Below, in pieces: positions 53,369-62,145 of a stretch of 64,000 bases of DNA (position 1 is the first letter of the stretch; each line of letters opens with the position of its first letter). The notes below the pieces were generated by a model. It saw nothing but the letters and a program-made list of their open reading frames with translations, did not search any database and was not told the origin of the DNA. The position numbers and the translations under genes are program-made. Origin of the DNA: Stenotrophomonas maltophilia D457 (GTDB lineage: Bacteria; Pseudomonadota; Gammaproteobacteria; Xanthomonadales; Xanthomonadaceae). The DNA is taken from contig NC_017671.1 in assembly GCF_000284595.1 (NCBI RefSeq), positions 4,125,001-4,189,000 on the forward strand, given 5' to 3'.

Positions 53369-54028
53369 ATGGCGACCGTCGCACCCGGACCCCGCCCCAT
53401 GCAGATTCCCGCAGTCGCCAGGCCCCGCACCAAACCCGCTGAAACCCGCCAGGAAGAGCTGATGGACGCCGCGCAGGCGCTGTTCCTGTCACAGGGCGTG
53501 GAAGCGACCACCATCAGTGACATCGTGGCCGCCGCCCACGTGGCCAAGGGCACGTTCTATACCTACTTCGCCTCGCGCACCGAGATCCTGCAGGCGCTGG
53601 CGCAGCGCTACACGCTGCAGTTCATGGCCGAGGTCGACCATGCCGTTCAGCAGCAGCCTGCCCACGATGGCGTGGCGCGACTGTGCGCCTGGATCCGCGC
53701 CAACATCGAGACCTATGTGCGCACGCACGCACTGCACGACGTCGTCTACGCCAACCATCACCACCACCAGCGCGGCAATGCCGAGCGCAACGCCATCCAG
53801 CAGCAGCTGCTCGACATCCTCGAGGCGGGCACCCGTGCAGGCCTGTGGCAGCTGCCGGCACCGCAGATCACGGCCTCGCTGATCTATGCCGGCGTACATG
53901 GCGCCACCGATGACCTGATCGCTGCGCCCACGCAGGACGCCGACACCTTCATTGCGGCGGTGGTGGCCGATTGCCTGCGCATGGTCGGCGTGTCGCCGGC
54001 GCCGAAGCGTGGCGGCACCCGTCGCTGA
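53369..54028 (+). CDS. TetR-family transcriptional repressor
   Basis: A 219-residue regulator. The N-terminal HTH reads RQEELMDAAQALFLSQGVEATTISDIVAAAHVAKGTFYTYFASRTEILQALAQRY, a full TetR_N signature. The C-terminal ligand domain is helical and contains a His run (YANHHHHQRGNAERN), unusual within the family and possibly metal-binding. ATG 53369 follows a GGGGGAAG sequence; a second ATG ten codons downstream (MQIPAV) is possible. It probably represses itself and the divergent MFS pump. Confidence 0.9.
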   Translation: MATVAPGPRPMQIPAVARPRTKPAETRQEELMDAAQALFLSQGVEATTISDIVAAAHVAKGTFYTYFASRTEILQALAQRYTLQFMAEVDHAVQQQPAHDGVARLCAWIRANIETYVRTHALHDVVYANHHHHQRGNAERNAIQQQLLDILEAGTRAGLWQLPAPQITASLIYAGVHGATDDLIAAPTQDADTFIAAVVADCLRMVGVSPAPKRGGTRR

Positions 54029-54043
54029 AGCGCCCGCCGTCGC

Positions 54044-54394
54044 TCAGGCGTGGGCGAGGATGTTCAACAGCCGGCCGAACGGGTCGCGGACGAAGAAGCG
54101 CCGCACGCCCCAGGGCTCGTCGGCCGGCCCATAGTCCAGCGCGATGCCAGCCGCGTGCATGCGTTCCAGCACCTCCTGCAGGTTGTCCACTTCGATAGAC
54201 AGGTCCGGCACCGGTGCGCCGGAACCCCCTTCGCTGGCGAAGCTGACCTGCGCCAGCGCACTGCCCTGCCCGCCATGGGTGACGATCCAGCCATGGTCCA
54301 TCACCACCGGCATGCCGAGCAGCTCGCCATAGAATGCAGCGGCGCGGGCGGGATCAGACGTGGCGATGTTGGCGACGACACGCATGACGGCCAT
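54044..54394 (-). CDS. VOC-superfamily (glyoxalase/bleomycin-resistance-like) protein
   Basis: A 116-residue single-domain protein with two beta-alpha-beta-beta-beta modules: VVANIATSDPARAAAFYGELLGMPVVMDHG and VPDLSIEVDNLQEVLERMHAAGIALDYGPADEPWGVRRFFVRDPFGRLLNIL. The second module ends with the common DPFGRLLNI metal-side motif. The metal ligands are not all obvious, so binding rather than catalysis is possible. ATG 54394 (MAVMRVV) was chosen over upstream codons that lie in the terminator of the next gene. Confidence 0.85.
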   Translation of the reverse strand: MAVMRVVANIATSDPARAAAFYGELLGMPVVMDHGWIVTHGGQGSALAQVSFASEGGSGAPVPDLSIEVDNLQEVLERMHAAGIALDYGPADEPWGVRRFFVRDPFGRLLNILAHA

Positions 54395-54442
54395 GTTCCA
54401 CTCCACCAGGAAGAATGCGCCGAGAGTGCCCGACCCTGCGCA

Positions 54443-54472
54443 CAAACAGAAGAGCCCCGTCATGGACGGGGC
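54443..54472 (-). terminator. Intrinsic terminator of the small Cys-rich gene
   Basis: On the minus strand the 8-bp stem GCCCCGTC/GACGGGGC with a 3-nt loop is followed by TCTTCTGTTTG. It lies about 27 bp beyond the stop of the gene at 54499-54699. Confidence 0.7.
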
Positions 54473-54498
54473 CCGTCATCAGCCGATCATGGCTGGGC

Positions 54499-54699
54499 TT
54501 ACACCGCGCCGCAGCGCTCCATGACGCATCGATCGTATTCGTACTGGCATTCCATGGCATCACCCCCACCGGCTACACACGCCTGGTAGGCCTTCCAGCA
54601 GGGAAAATCGCAGGGCTGGACCGGTCCGGCCACGGCCACCGACCCACTACAGGCCAACGCGAACACAGCACCGGCGATCACTTTCCTGAAAGTACGCAT
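54499..54699 (-). CDS. Small secreted Cys-rich protein, 66 aa
   Basis: MRTFRKVIAGAVFALACSGSVAVAG looks like a signal peptide. A mature part of about 41 residues, PVQPCDFPCWKAYQACVAGGGDAMECQYEYDRCVMERCGAV, contains six Cys. The spacing CxxxC...C...C...CxxxxC suggests two or three disulfides in a helical hairpin, resembling other small periplasmic CHCH-like proteins. AAGGAG lies eight bases before the ATG at 54699. It has its own terminator. No known family was recognised. Confidence 0.7.
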   Translation of the reverse strand: MRTFRKVIAGAVFALACSGSVAVAGPVQPCDFPCWKAYQACVAGGGDAMECQYEYDRCVMERCGAV

Positions 54700-54790
54700 C
54701 GACGTCACTCCTTGATAAGCCTGGTGAGCCCAGGCCGGGCAACCTTAGCGCTGCACACGGGACGTTGGGTAAAGGCGGATGCGGCTGGAC

Positions 54791-55204
54791 TCAGTGTTGC
54801 AGCATTCCCAGGACACGCAGTTGCCCGGCCAGCTCATCACTGTTGCGCCACGGCAGGATCGGCGAATTGCCGCGCTCGTCCGGCGGGGTGTCCGGCAGCG
54901 CGTCGGACCCGCCACCTGCCCCTGCAAGCGGCAGCAGCGGCCGCTTGTGCAGCCAAACCTCCGAAATCGTGCAGGCGCGCCCACCGCTGACCATGCAGGC
55001 ATCACCGGCAAGGGCCATGATCAGGTTGCGCGCATCCCCCATGCCACAGGGCACCACCACCGTGGCCGGCCAGTCGGCCGGCGGCATGCTGCCTTCCGGG
55101 ATGACGCTGGGCACCTGGCCGCCAGCTGCGCGCTCGAACGCGTCGCTGCCAGGGTCGGCACCGCCCAATATCGCCAACGGTGGTTTACGGAATGCGGTAC
55201 GCAT
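54791..55204 (-). CDS. Hypothetical protein, 137 aa
   Basis: Reads MRTAFRKPPLAILGGADPGSDAFERAAGG and later VVVPCGMGDARNLIMALAGDACMVSGGRACTISEVWLHKRPLLPL. The composition is balanced and third codon positions are GC-rich, as in neighbouring genes, which favours a real gene over shadow frames. Four Cys are present. No signal peptide or known domain was recognised; the first residues after the Met are polar. It lies 91 bp upstream of the small Cys-rich gene in the same direction. Confidence 0.5.
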   Translation of the reverse strand: MRTAFRKPPLAILGGADPGSDAFERAAGGQVPSVIPEGSMPPADWPATVVVPCGMGDARNLIMALAGDACMVSGGRACTISEVWLHKRPLLPLAGAGGGSDALPDTPPDERGNSPILPWRNSDELAGQLRVLGMLQH

Positions 55205-55378
55205 GGGCGGTTCCGAAGCCTCGGAAGGAAGGGTCACGGTGCCCTGCCCGCTGGAGCCACACCATGCACCGATCACAAAACATTAACACGTTCATAAAAT
55301 TCCCTTCACATTACTGGGGGATATCGCCATGCGTTGGCGTTAACGGCCTTGTTGTCCGTCAACCAAGGAAGTTGTCCG

Positions 55379-58300
55379 ATGAATCACCCGCTGTACGGCC
55401 GTTCGTCCCGCTCCCTGTCGCATCGCCCGCTGGCGCTTGCCGTCGCCAGCTCACTGCTGCTGGCCACCGCACTGCCAGCCATGGCCAGCGAATCACTCGA
55501 GACCTGGCAGCAGCAGCGCCAGCTGCAGGCCGCGTGGGCGCAGCCCGCTGCCAGCACCGCACCTGCAACCACGGCCACGGCAGCTGCCGCCAGCAGCAAC
55601 GCCGTTCTTGGCAATCCCGGCGATCCGGCCAGCTGGCGCAGCGACGAATTCAACGCCGATTGGGGCCTGGGCGCGATGGGCGCGGACTACGCCTATGCGC
55701 GCGGCCTGACCGGCAAGGGCGTACGCCTGGCGCTGTTCGACTCGGGCTCCGCACTGGCGCATCCGGAGTTTGCAGGACGCAATACCTCCAGCATCACCAT
55801 CGGTGCCGACTGTGCGACGCCGGGCGTGGTCGCAGGGGCGGGCGCCTGCGGGCAGACCCGCGGCGAACAGCCCGGCTACAACTACTACGGACTGGGCGCC
55901 GGCGTTCCGGCCTCACTGGCGGCACGCCTGATCGCCGCCGGCCAGCCCTATGGCTTCAGCTACGCCGATCACGGCACGCATGTGCTTGGCACCATCGGCG
56001 CCAACCGCAATGGCACCGGCATGCATGGTGTGGCCTTTGGTGCGGATCTCACCGCCGCTCGCGTGTTCGGTGACACCTACTACGAGTGGCGCCTGGACCC
56101 GGACAGGTTCTATCGTCCGCGCGCGGTGTACCGCACCGATCCGGATGATGCCGCCACGCTGGACATGTATGCGCAGATCCAGGCGCAGGGTGTACGCGCC
56201 ATCAATCACAGCTGGGGCATTTCCACGCGCAACATGACCGCCGCCGCGCTGGACCAGCAGTACGCCAGCATCGGTGCCGACTACGGCGTATACGGCAGCA
56301 TCTACGCCAACAACGGCGATGCCCCGGGTTCCACTCTCATCCAGGTGTGGTCGGCTGGCAACGGCAGCGGCGCGGTTGCCGGCATCACCGCCTCGATGCC
56401 GCGCTGGAAGCCCGAACTGGAACCGTACTGGCTGGCGGTCGCCAATGTCCGCCGGCCCGACGCCGCCGCAGGTGAAACCGACTACGTGATCGATGGCAGT
56501 TCCAGCATCTGCGGGGTTGCCGCCAACTGGTGCATCTCGGCCCCCGGTACCGATATCGTCAGCACCATCGTCTCCGGCGATATCCAGGGCCGCATCGAGA
56601 ACACCTCCGCCTACGTGCGGCTGATCATCGACAGCGAGAACACCAGCTACGTCTACGGCACCAAGACCGGCACGTCGATGGCCGCCCCCCATATCACCGG
56701 CGCCCTCGGCCTGCTGATGGAGCGCTTCCCGTACTTGGACAACGCCCAAGTCCGCGACGTGCTGTTGACCACCGCACGCGATCTCGGCGCGCCAGGCATC
56801 GATGCAATCTACGGCTGGGGCATGGTCGACCTGCGCAAGGCCATCGAAGGCTACGGCTCGCTGCGCGTGGACACCAACGTGGTGATGAACCAGAGGGCCG
56901 GCGGCCTGAAGGTCTGGGAAGGCGATGCGTGGGACAACTGGACCAACGACATCGGCGGCCCCGGCAAGCTGACCAAATCCGGTATCGGTTGGCTGCGCCT
57001 GAGCGGCAACAACAGCTTCAACGGCGCCGTGGTGCAGGACGGCATGCTGGAGTTGAACGGCGCCAACACGCTCACCTCGGCGGTCGAGGTCCAGGGTGGC
57101 CGGCTGCTGCTCAACGGCAGGCTGGTCTCCACCGCCCTGACCACCACCGGTGGCGTCAGCACGGTCAGCACCAGCGGCGTGCTGGATAACAGCAACCTGG
57201 TAGTCAACGGCGGCGTGGTGTCCTTCAACGGCACGCAGACCGGTGGCACCACCACCGTCGGCGCCAATGGCCTGCTGAAGGGCGTCGGCACGCTCGGCAA
57301 CACCCGCGTGGACGGCATCATCGCGCCGGGCAACTCGATCGGCACGCTGACCATCAACGGCAACTACGTGCAGGGCGCCACCGGCGTGTATGCGGCGGAG
57401 CTGGCACCGGGTAGTCGCAGTGACCAGCTGCACGTGACCGGCACCGCCACCCTCGGCGGCACCCTGGTCGCCCTGCCGGAACCGGGCGTGTATTACCTCG
57501 GCGAACAGTTCAACGTCCTGCGTGCCGACGGTGGCATCAGCGGCCAGTTCGCCAAGACCGACTTCAGTGCGTTCTCGCCTTTCCTGCAGTTCAGCCTGGC
57601 CTACGGTGCCAATGGCACGCGCATCGACGTTGCCCGTGGCGCTTCGCTGGCCACGGCTGCCAACACGCCCAACCAGCGTGCGGTGGCGGCCGCCGCCGAC
57701 CTGCTGCCGATCGCCCAGGGCCTGCCCAAGCCGCTGACCCAGCTGTTCCCGCAGCAGGTCGGTGGCGTGCTCGATGGCCTCAGCGGCGAGCTGCATCCGG
57801 CCACGGCCATCGCCCTGGTCGAGGGCAGCCGCTACGTGCGCGATGCCGCGTTGTCACGCCGTGCCGGCGCCACCGCGCCCGGCAGCGACGTGGGTGATGC
57901 GACGGGTGCATGGGTGCAGGCCATCGGTGGCAACAGCAGGCTGGACGGTGACTTCAACACCGCCCGCACCGAGGCCAACAGCAACGGCCTGCTGGTCGGC
58001 ATCGACCGCGAGTTCTCCGGCTGGCAGGTCGGCGTGCTGGCCGGTACCGGCCGTACCGACGTCAAGCAGCAGGACCGCCGCGCCAAGTCGAAGATCGACA
58101 ACACGCACTTCGGTGCCTATGCCAGCCACACCTGGGGCGGCTTCGGCCTGCGCGGTGGTGTGGCGTGGAGCAAGCACGAGGTGAAGAGCACGCGTGAAGT
58201 CGCCTTCGCAGGTTTCAGTGACAGCCTGAGCGCGCGTTACGACGCCCGCACCCGCCAGGCCTTCATCGAAGCTGGTTATCGCTTCGGTGGCCCCGAAGCC

Positions 58301-58729
58301 GGGCTGGAGCCGTACCTGCAGGTGGCGCGCGTGGAAGTGGACCTCAAGCGCATCAGCGAACGCGGTGGAGCAGCGGCGCTGCAGGGCAAGGTGGACGACA
58401 CCGGAACCACGATCGCCACCGCCGGCGTGCGCTTCGACAAGGGGCTGAAGGCTTCGTTCCAGCAGGACAGCTGGCTGCACCTGCGCGGGGGCGTCGGCTA
58501 TCGTCGTGCCTCGGGGGATCGCAGCCAGGTCGCCAACCTTGCGTTTGCCAATGGCAGCTCCACGTTCGCGGTCAACGGCGCGCCGATCGCCGACAACGCG
58601 GTGGTGGCCGAACTGGGCCTGTCGGCGTGGCTCACCTCGCGCCAGCAGCTGGAGCTGGGCTACAGCGGCCAGTTCGGCAGCGAGAGCCGTGACCATGGTG
58701 CGAATGCACGCTGGTCCGTGCGTTTCTGA
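55379..58729 (+). CDS. Subtilisin-like serine protease autotransporter
   Basis: An 1116-residue type V secreted protease. The signal region is long (residues 1-36). The S8 domain shows the full triad: Asp121 in LALFDSG, His198 in DHGTHVLGT and Ser433 in GTSMAAPH, with Asn in VWSAGNGS. A beta-helical spacer follows (about 510-780; SGIGWLRLSGNNSFNGAVVQDGMLELNGANTL, typical of the autotransporter-associated repeat). The last 280 residues form the barrel translocator (GAWVQAIGGNSRLDGDFNTA ... NARWSVRF with a terminal Phe). An AT-rich upstream stretch (55277-55315) may carry the promoter. It stands alone and converges on the ABC operon to its right. Confidence 0.95.
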   Translation: MNHPLYGRSSRSLSHRPLALAVASSLLLATALPAMASESLETWQQQRQLQAAWAQPAASTAPATTATAAAASSNAVLGNPGDPASWRSDEFNADWGLGAMGADYAYARGLTGKGVRLALFDSGSALAHPEFAGRNTSSITIGADCATPGVVAGAGACGQTRGEQPGYNYYGLGAGVPASLAARLIAAGQPYGFSYADHGTHVLGTIGANRNGTGMHGVAFGADLTAARVFGDTYYEWRLDPDRFYRPRAVYRTDPDDAATLDMYAQIQAQGVRAINHSWGISTRNMTAAALDQQYASIGADYGVYGSIYANNGDAPGSTLIQVWSAGNGSGAVAGITASMPRWKPELEPYWLAVANVRRPDAAAGETDYVIDGSSSICGVAANWCISAPGTDIVSTIVSGDIQGRIENTSAYVRLIIDSENTSYVYGTKTGTSMAAPHITGALGLLMERFPYLDNAQVRDVLLTTARDLGAPGIDAIYGWGMVDLRKAIEGYGSLRVDTNVVMNQRAGGLKVWEGDAWDNWTNDIGGPGKLTKSGIGWLRLSGNNSFNGAVVQDGMLELNGANTLTSAVEVQGGRLLLNGRLVSTALTTTGGVSTVSTSGVLDNSNLVVNGGVVSFNGTQTGGTTTVGANGLLKGVGTLGNTRVDGIIAPGNSIGTLTINGNYVQGATGVYAAELAPGSRSDQLHVTGTATLGGTLVALPEPGVYYLGEQFNVLRADGGISGQFAKTDFSAFSPFLQFSLAYGANGTRIDVARGASLATAANTPNQRAVAAAADLLPIAQGLPKPLTQLFPQQVGGVLDGLSGELHPATAIALVEGSRYVRDAALSRRAGATAPGSDVGDATGAWVQAIGGNSRLDGDFNTARTEANSNGLLVGIDREFSGWQVGVLAGTGRTDVKQQDRRAKSKIDNTHFGAYASHTWGGFGLRGGVAWSKHEVKSTREVAFAGFSDSLSARYDARTRQAFIEAGYRFGGPEAGLEPYLQVARVEVDLKRISERGGAAALQGKVDDTGTTIATAGVRFDKGLKASFQQDSWLHLRGGVGYRRASGDRSQVANLAFANGSSTFAVNGAPIADNAVVAELGLSAWLTSRQQLELGYSGQFGSESRDHGANARWSVRF

Positions 58730-58758
58730 TCTGTGCCTGCAATGCGATGAAAACAGGA

Positions 58759-58788
58759 GGGGCGGCCGATCGGCCGCCCCTTCTGCTT
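58759..58788 (+). terminator. Intrinsic terminator after the autotransporter gene
   Basis: A perfect 22-bp palindrome (GGGGCGGCCGA and its complement) is followed by TTCTGCTT. It also faces the end of the ABC ATPase gene on the other strand. Confidence 0.8.
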
Positions 58789-58808
58789 GCGGGTGACGCT
58801 CTTTCAGC

Positions 58809-59504
<696 letters not shown>

Positions 59505-59557
59505 GGGAATTCTCGCTTGCAGATGGAAGCAGCGACCGGCCAAGGCCGCTGCGGGAC

Positions 59558-60772
59558 TCACAACGAACGGATGGCCGACACCGGCGCGATGGCCGCGGCA
59601 CGCAGCGCCGGCAGCAGTACCGCCGCCTGGCCCAGCAGCAGCAGGATCACCGCACTCACCGGCAGGTACAGCAGTGGCAGGCGCGGCAGTTCGTAGAAGC
59701 GCATCAGGGTCAGGTTCATCGCGTAGGCCAGCAGAGCCCCGGCCGCGATGCCGATGGAGACAATCAGCAGGTTCTCGATCTGGAAATAGCGCATCACATC
59801 GGTGCGCGTGGCCCCCAGCGCGCGGCGGATGCCGATCTGCTTGCGACGTTGCTCCACCCAGTAACTGGCCAGTCCGACAATGCCCAGGGCAGTGGCAGCC
59901 AGCAGTGCGATGATGACACCGCCCAGCAGCCCCATCATGACCCGGTCACCTTCGAAATGCCGCTCGCGCAGTTCGGAGATCCGGCGGCTGCCCTCGACAT
60001 CGAACACCACGTCCGGCGCGACACGGCGGATTGCCTGCTGCGCATCGCGCATTACGTGGTTCATGTCGCCGGCCTCGGCGCGCACCAGATAGCGGCCGGT
60101 CAGGCGCGGCCCCTGCGATGCGGGCACGATCACCGACCAGTCCGAGCCCTTGGCTTCACCGCGGCCGGGGCGGGATACGGCCATGTGCTCGACCACGCCG
60201 ATCACCCGCAGCCGGGTGTCCATCGCCCACAGGCTCTTGCCCACGGCGTTTTCGCCGGGCCAGTAGCGTTGGGCCAGCTCCTGGGTGACCAGCGCCGGGG
60301 GATTGGCCGGCACCAGTTCATCGGTCGGTGCGAACTCGTCCGCACCGGGCATGCGCCCCCCCACCAGGTGCAACTGCAGCGCGTCCAGGGCCACGGCATC
60401 GGCCAGGTAGAAATCCAGAACACCGCCGGGCACCTGCTGGTCCTCGTCCAGGTTGACGCCGGCGCGTATGCCCGGGCTGCCGAACGGCATGGCACTGACC
60501 AGCCCGGCCGCCGTCACGCCGCTCAGCCCCCGCAATGCACCAACGACCCGCGCGTTGACATCGTTGGCGCGCTCGGCATCGATGCCGTCGAGCTGGATCA
60601 CCCCCAGCCGTGACTCGTCCAGGCCACTGACCAGCTGCATTGCAGCGCTCCGCTCGATCATCAGGAAGATCGCGTTGCACAGCACGGCGCAGGCCAATGC
60701 GATCTCCATCGCGATGAGGAAGGTCGCCAGGCGGTGCCGGCGCAGGGCCGAAAGTACGATGCCGATCTGCAT
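59558..60772 (-). CDS. MacB-type ABC permease B, 404 aa
   Basis: The second permease of the right-hand module and paralogue of the 404-residue protein at 4588-5802. It has an N-terminal helix (RLATFLIAMEIALACAVLCNAIFLM), a periplasmic domain with QELAQRYWPGENAVGKSLW (MacB_PCD-like), and three C-terminal helices. The coupling region is RRKQIGIRRALGATRTDVMRYFQIENLL. It starts 10 bp after permease A and is followed by the ATPase gene after 53 bp. No adaptor subunit is encoded in this operon within the window. Confidence 0.9.
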   Translation of the reverse strand: MQIGIVLSALRRHRLATFLIAMEIALACAVLCNAIFLMIERSAAMQLVSGLDESRLGVIQLDGIDAERANDVNARVVGALRGLSGVTAAGLVSAMPFGSPGIRAGVNLDEDQQVPGGVLDFYLADAVALDALQLHLVGGRMPGADEFAPTDELVPANPPALVTQELAQRYWPGENAVGKSLWAMDTRLRVIGVVEHMAVSRPGRGEAKGSDWSVIVPASQGPRLTGRYLVRAEAGDMNHVMRDAQQAIRRVAPDVVFDVEGSRRISELRERHFEGDRVMMGLLGGVIIALLAATALGIVGLASYWVEQRRKQIGIRRALGATRTDVMRYFQIENLLIVSIGIAAGALLAYAMNLTLMRFYELPRLPLLYLPVSAVILLLLGQAAVLLPALRAAAIAPVSAIRSL

Positions 60773-60782
60773 GGTGGTTCCT

Positions 60783-62144
60783 CTACAGAAGCTTCAGTTG
60801 GGCGATGGGCTGGACCGCACTGGCACGGATCGCGGGAATCAGGCTCGCCAGCAGGCTGGCCAGCACCGACAGCGCCAGGGTGAACAGCAGCATGGTGGTA
60901 TCAAGCCGCGCCAGGTCCGCATAGGCCACCGGCTGGCTGCGCACCGCGCTCAGGCCGAGCCAGGTCAGCAACAGGCCCAGCGTGCCACCCAGTGCCCCCA
61001 CCAGCGCGGCCTCGACCACGCACTGCAGGAAGATCGCCGCGCGGCTTGCGCCCAGTGCGCGACGCAAGCCGATCTCGCCGCTGTAGCGCAGGAACTTCGC
61101 CAGCAGCAGACCGACCACATTGGCAATGCAGATCCCGAGGAAGGCGAAGGCCAGGATGGCCTGCAGCTTCACGTCGCTGGGTACCACCTGGTTGAAGTCG
61201 AGCCACTGCATCAATGAGCGCAGCCGCGTGTTGTCGGCGTGGCTGATCCGGCCCAGGGCCTTCTGCTCAGCGGCATAGTTCTGCAGGAACCGCTGATAGG
61301 CGGCCACCTTGGCGGCGCTGTCCAGCTTGACCCACAGGTGTACCCAGACACACGGCGCGGTCTGCAGCCGGCCGCGCTGCTCCGGCGTGGACCAGCAGGT
61401 GAACGGCACGAAGTCGCCGTCATTGATCTCCAGGCTGGAGGTCAGCGGCATGAACAGATCATCGGCCGAGGCGAAGAAGCCCGACGTGTTGCCGCCGCTG
61501 AAGCGGCCGCCCCGCACCTTGTAGAACAGCGGCGAGGGTCGCCAGGGCGCGAGCACGCCCACGATGCGCATCGCGGTGTCCTTGACCCGCAGTGTCTGCC
61601 CCACACTGTCGCCCCCACCGAACATCTGCTCGTTGAGCTCCGACGAGATCACCACCACACGTGCGCGCGCGTCATCCTCCTCGCGCGACCACCAGCGTCC
61701 ATGCGCCAGCGGCACCGCGAACATCGTCGCGAAGTCGGTGGTGGTGGAGATCGATGAGCGGATGACCGGTGGCGCGCTGCCCTGATCGGGCCGCAGCTTG
61801 ACCGGATTGGTAACCACCAGTGTCTGCTGGTCCGCGCGCCCGGACGACCACAGGTCGAAGGCCGAGCGATAGTCCAGCACGTCGTACGGCTCGCGGCCCT
61901 TCGAGTTCGGATTGGCATCCAGCTGGGGGTAGTAGAGGTCACCGCTGCGCCCGGGCAAGGGATCGCCGGACAGCAGGTAGACCACGGTCAAGGTGGTCAT
62001 GCTGGCTCCAATTCCCACCGCGATGGCCAGCACCATCAGGGCGGTGATGGCCTTGCTCCGCAGTGTATTGTGCAGCGCCACCTGCGCGCAGTAGACCAGC
62101 CTGCGCATGCCCGCACCCTTTCCTGCACCCTGTATCGACTTCAT
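60783..62144 (-). CDS. MacB-type ABC permease A, 453 aa
   Basis: Paralogue of the 433-residue permease at 3265-4566. The shared N-terminal helix is KAITALMVLAIAVGIGASMTTLTVVYLLSGDPLPG, then a periplasmic domain (about 60-310), and three C-terminal helices with LLAKFLRYSGEIGLRRALGASRAAIFLQ. The start at 62144 is preceded by GAGAGG and lies one base after the upstream gene's stop; a second ATG at 62108 (MRRLVYCAQ) matches the paralogue's start better and also has a ribosome site. Coupled translation favours the former. Confidence 0.88.
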   Translation of the reverse strand: MKSIQGAGKGAGMRRLVYCAQVALHNTLRSKAITALMVLAIAVGIGASMTTLTVVYLLSGDPLPGRSGDLYYPQLDANPNSKGREPYDVLDYRSAFDLWSSGRADQQTLVVTNPVKLRPDQGSAPPVIRSSISTTTDFATMFAVPLAHGRWWSREEDDARARVVVISSELNEQMFGGGDSVGQTLRVKDTAMRIVGVLAPWRPSPLFYKVRGGRFSGGNTSGFFASADDLFMPLTSSLEINDGDFVPFTCWSTPEQRGRLQTAPCVWVHLWVKLDSAAKVAAYQRFLQNYAAEQKALGRISHADNTRLRSLMQWLDFNQVVPSDVKLQAILAFAFLGICIANVVGLLLAKFLRYSGEIGLRRALGASRAAIFLQCVVEAALVGALGGTLGLLLTWLGLSAVRSQPVAYADLARLDTTMLLFTLALSVLASLLASLIPAIRASAVQPIAQLKLL

Positions 62145-62145
62145 G

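Noticed and set aside
54765..55286. Plus-strand frame opposite the hypothetical protein at 54791-55204
   Set aside because: Its composition (Ser/Pro/Arg-rich) is that of a shadow frame; the minus-strand frame has codon use like its neighbours.
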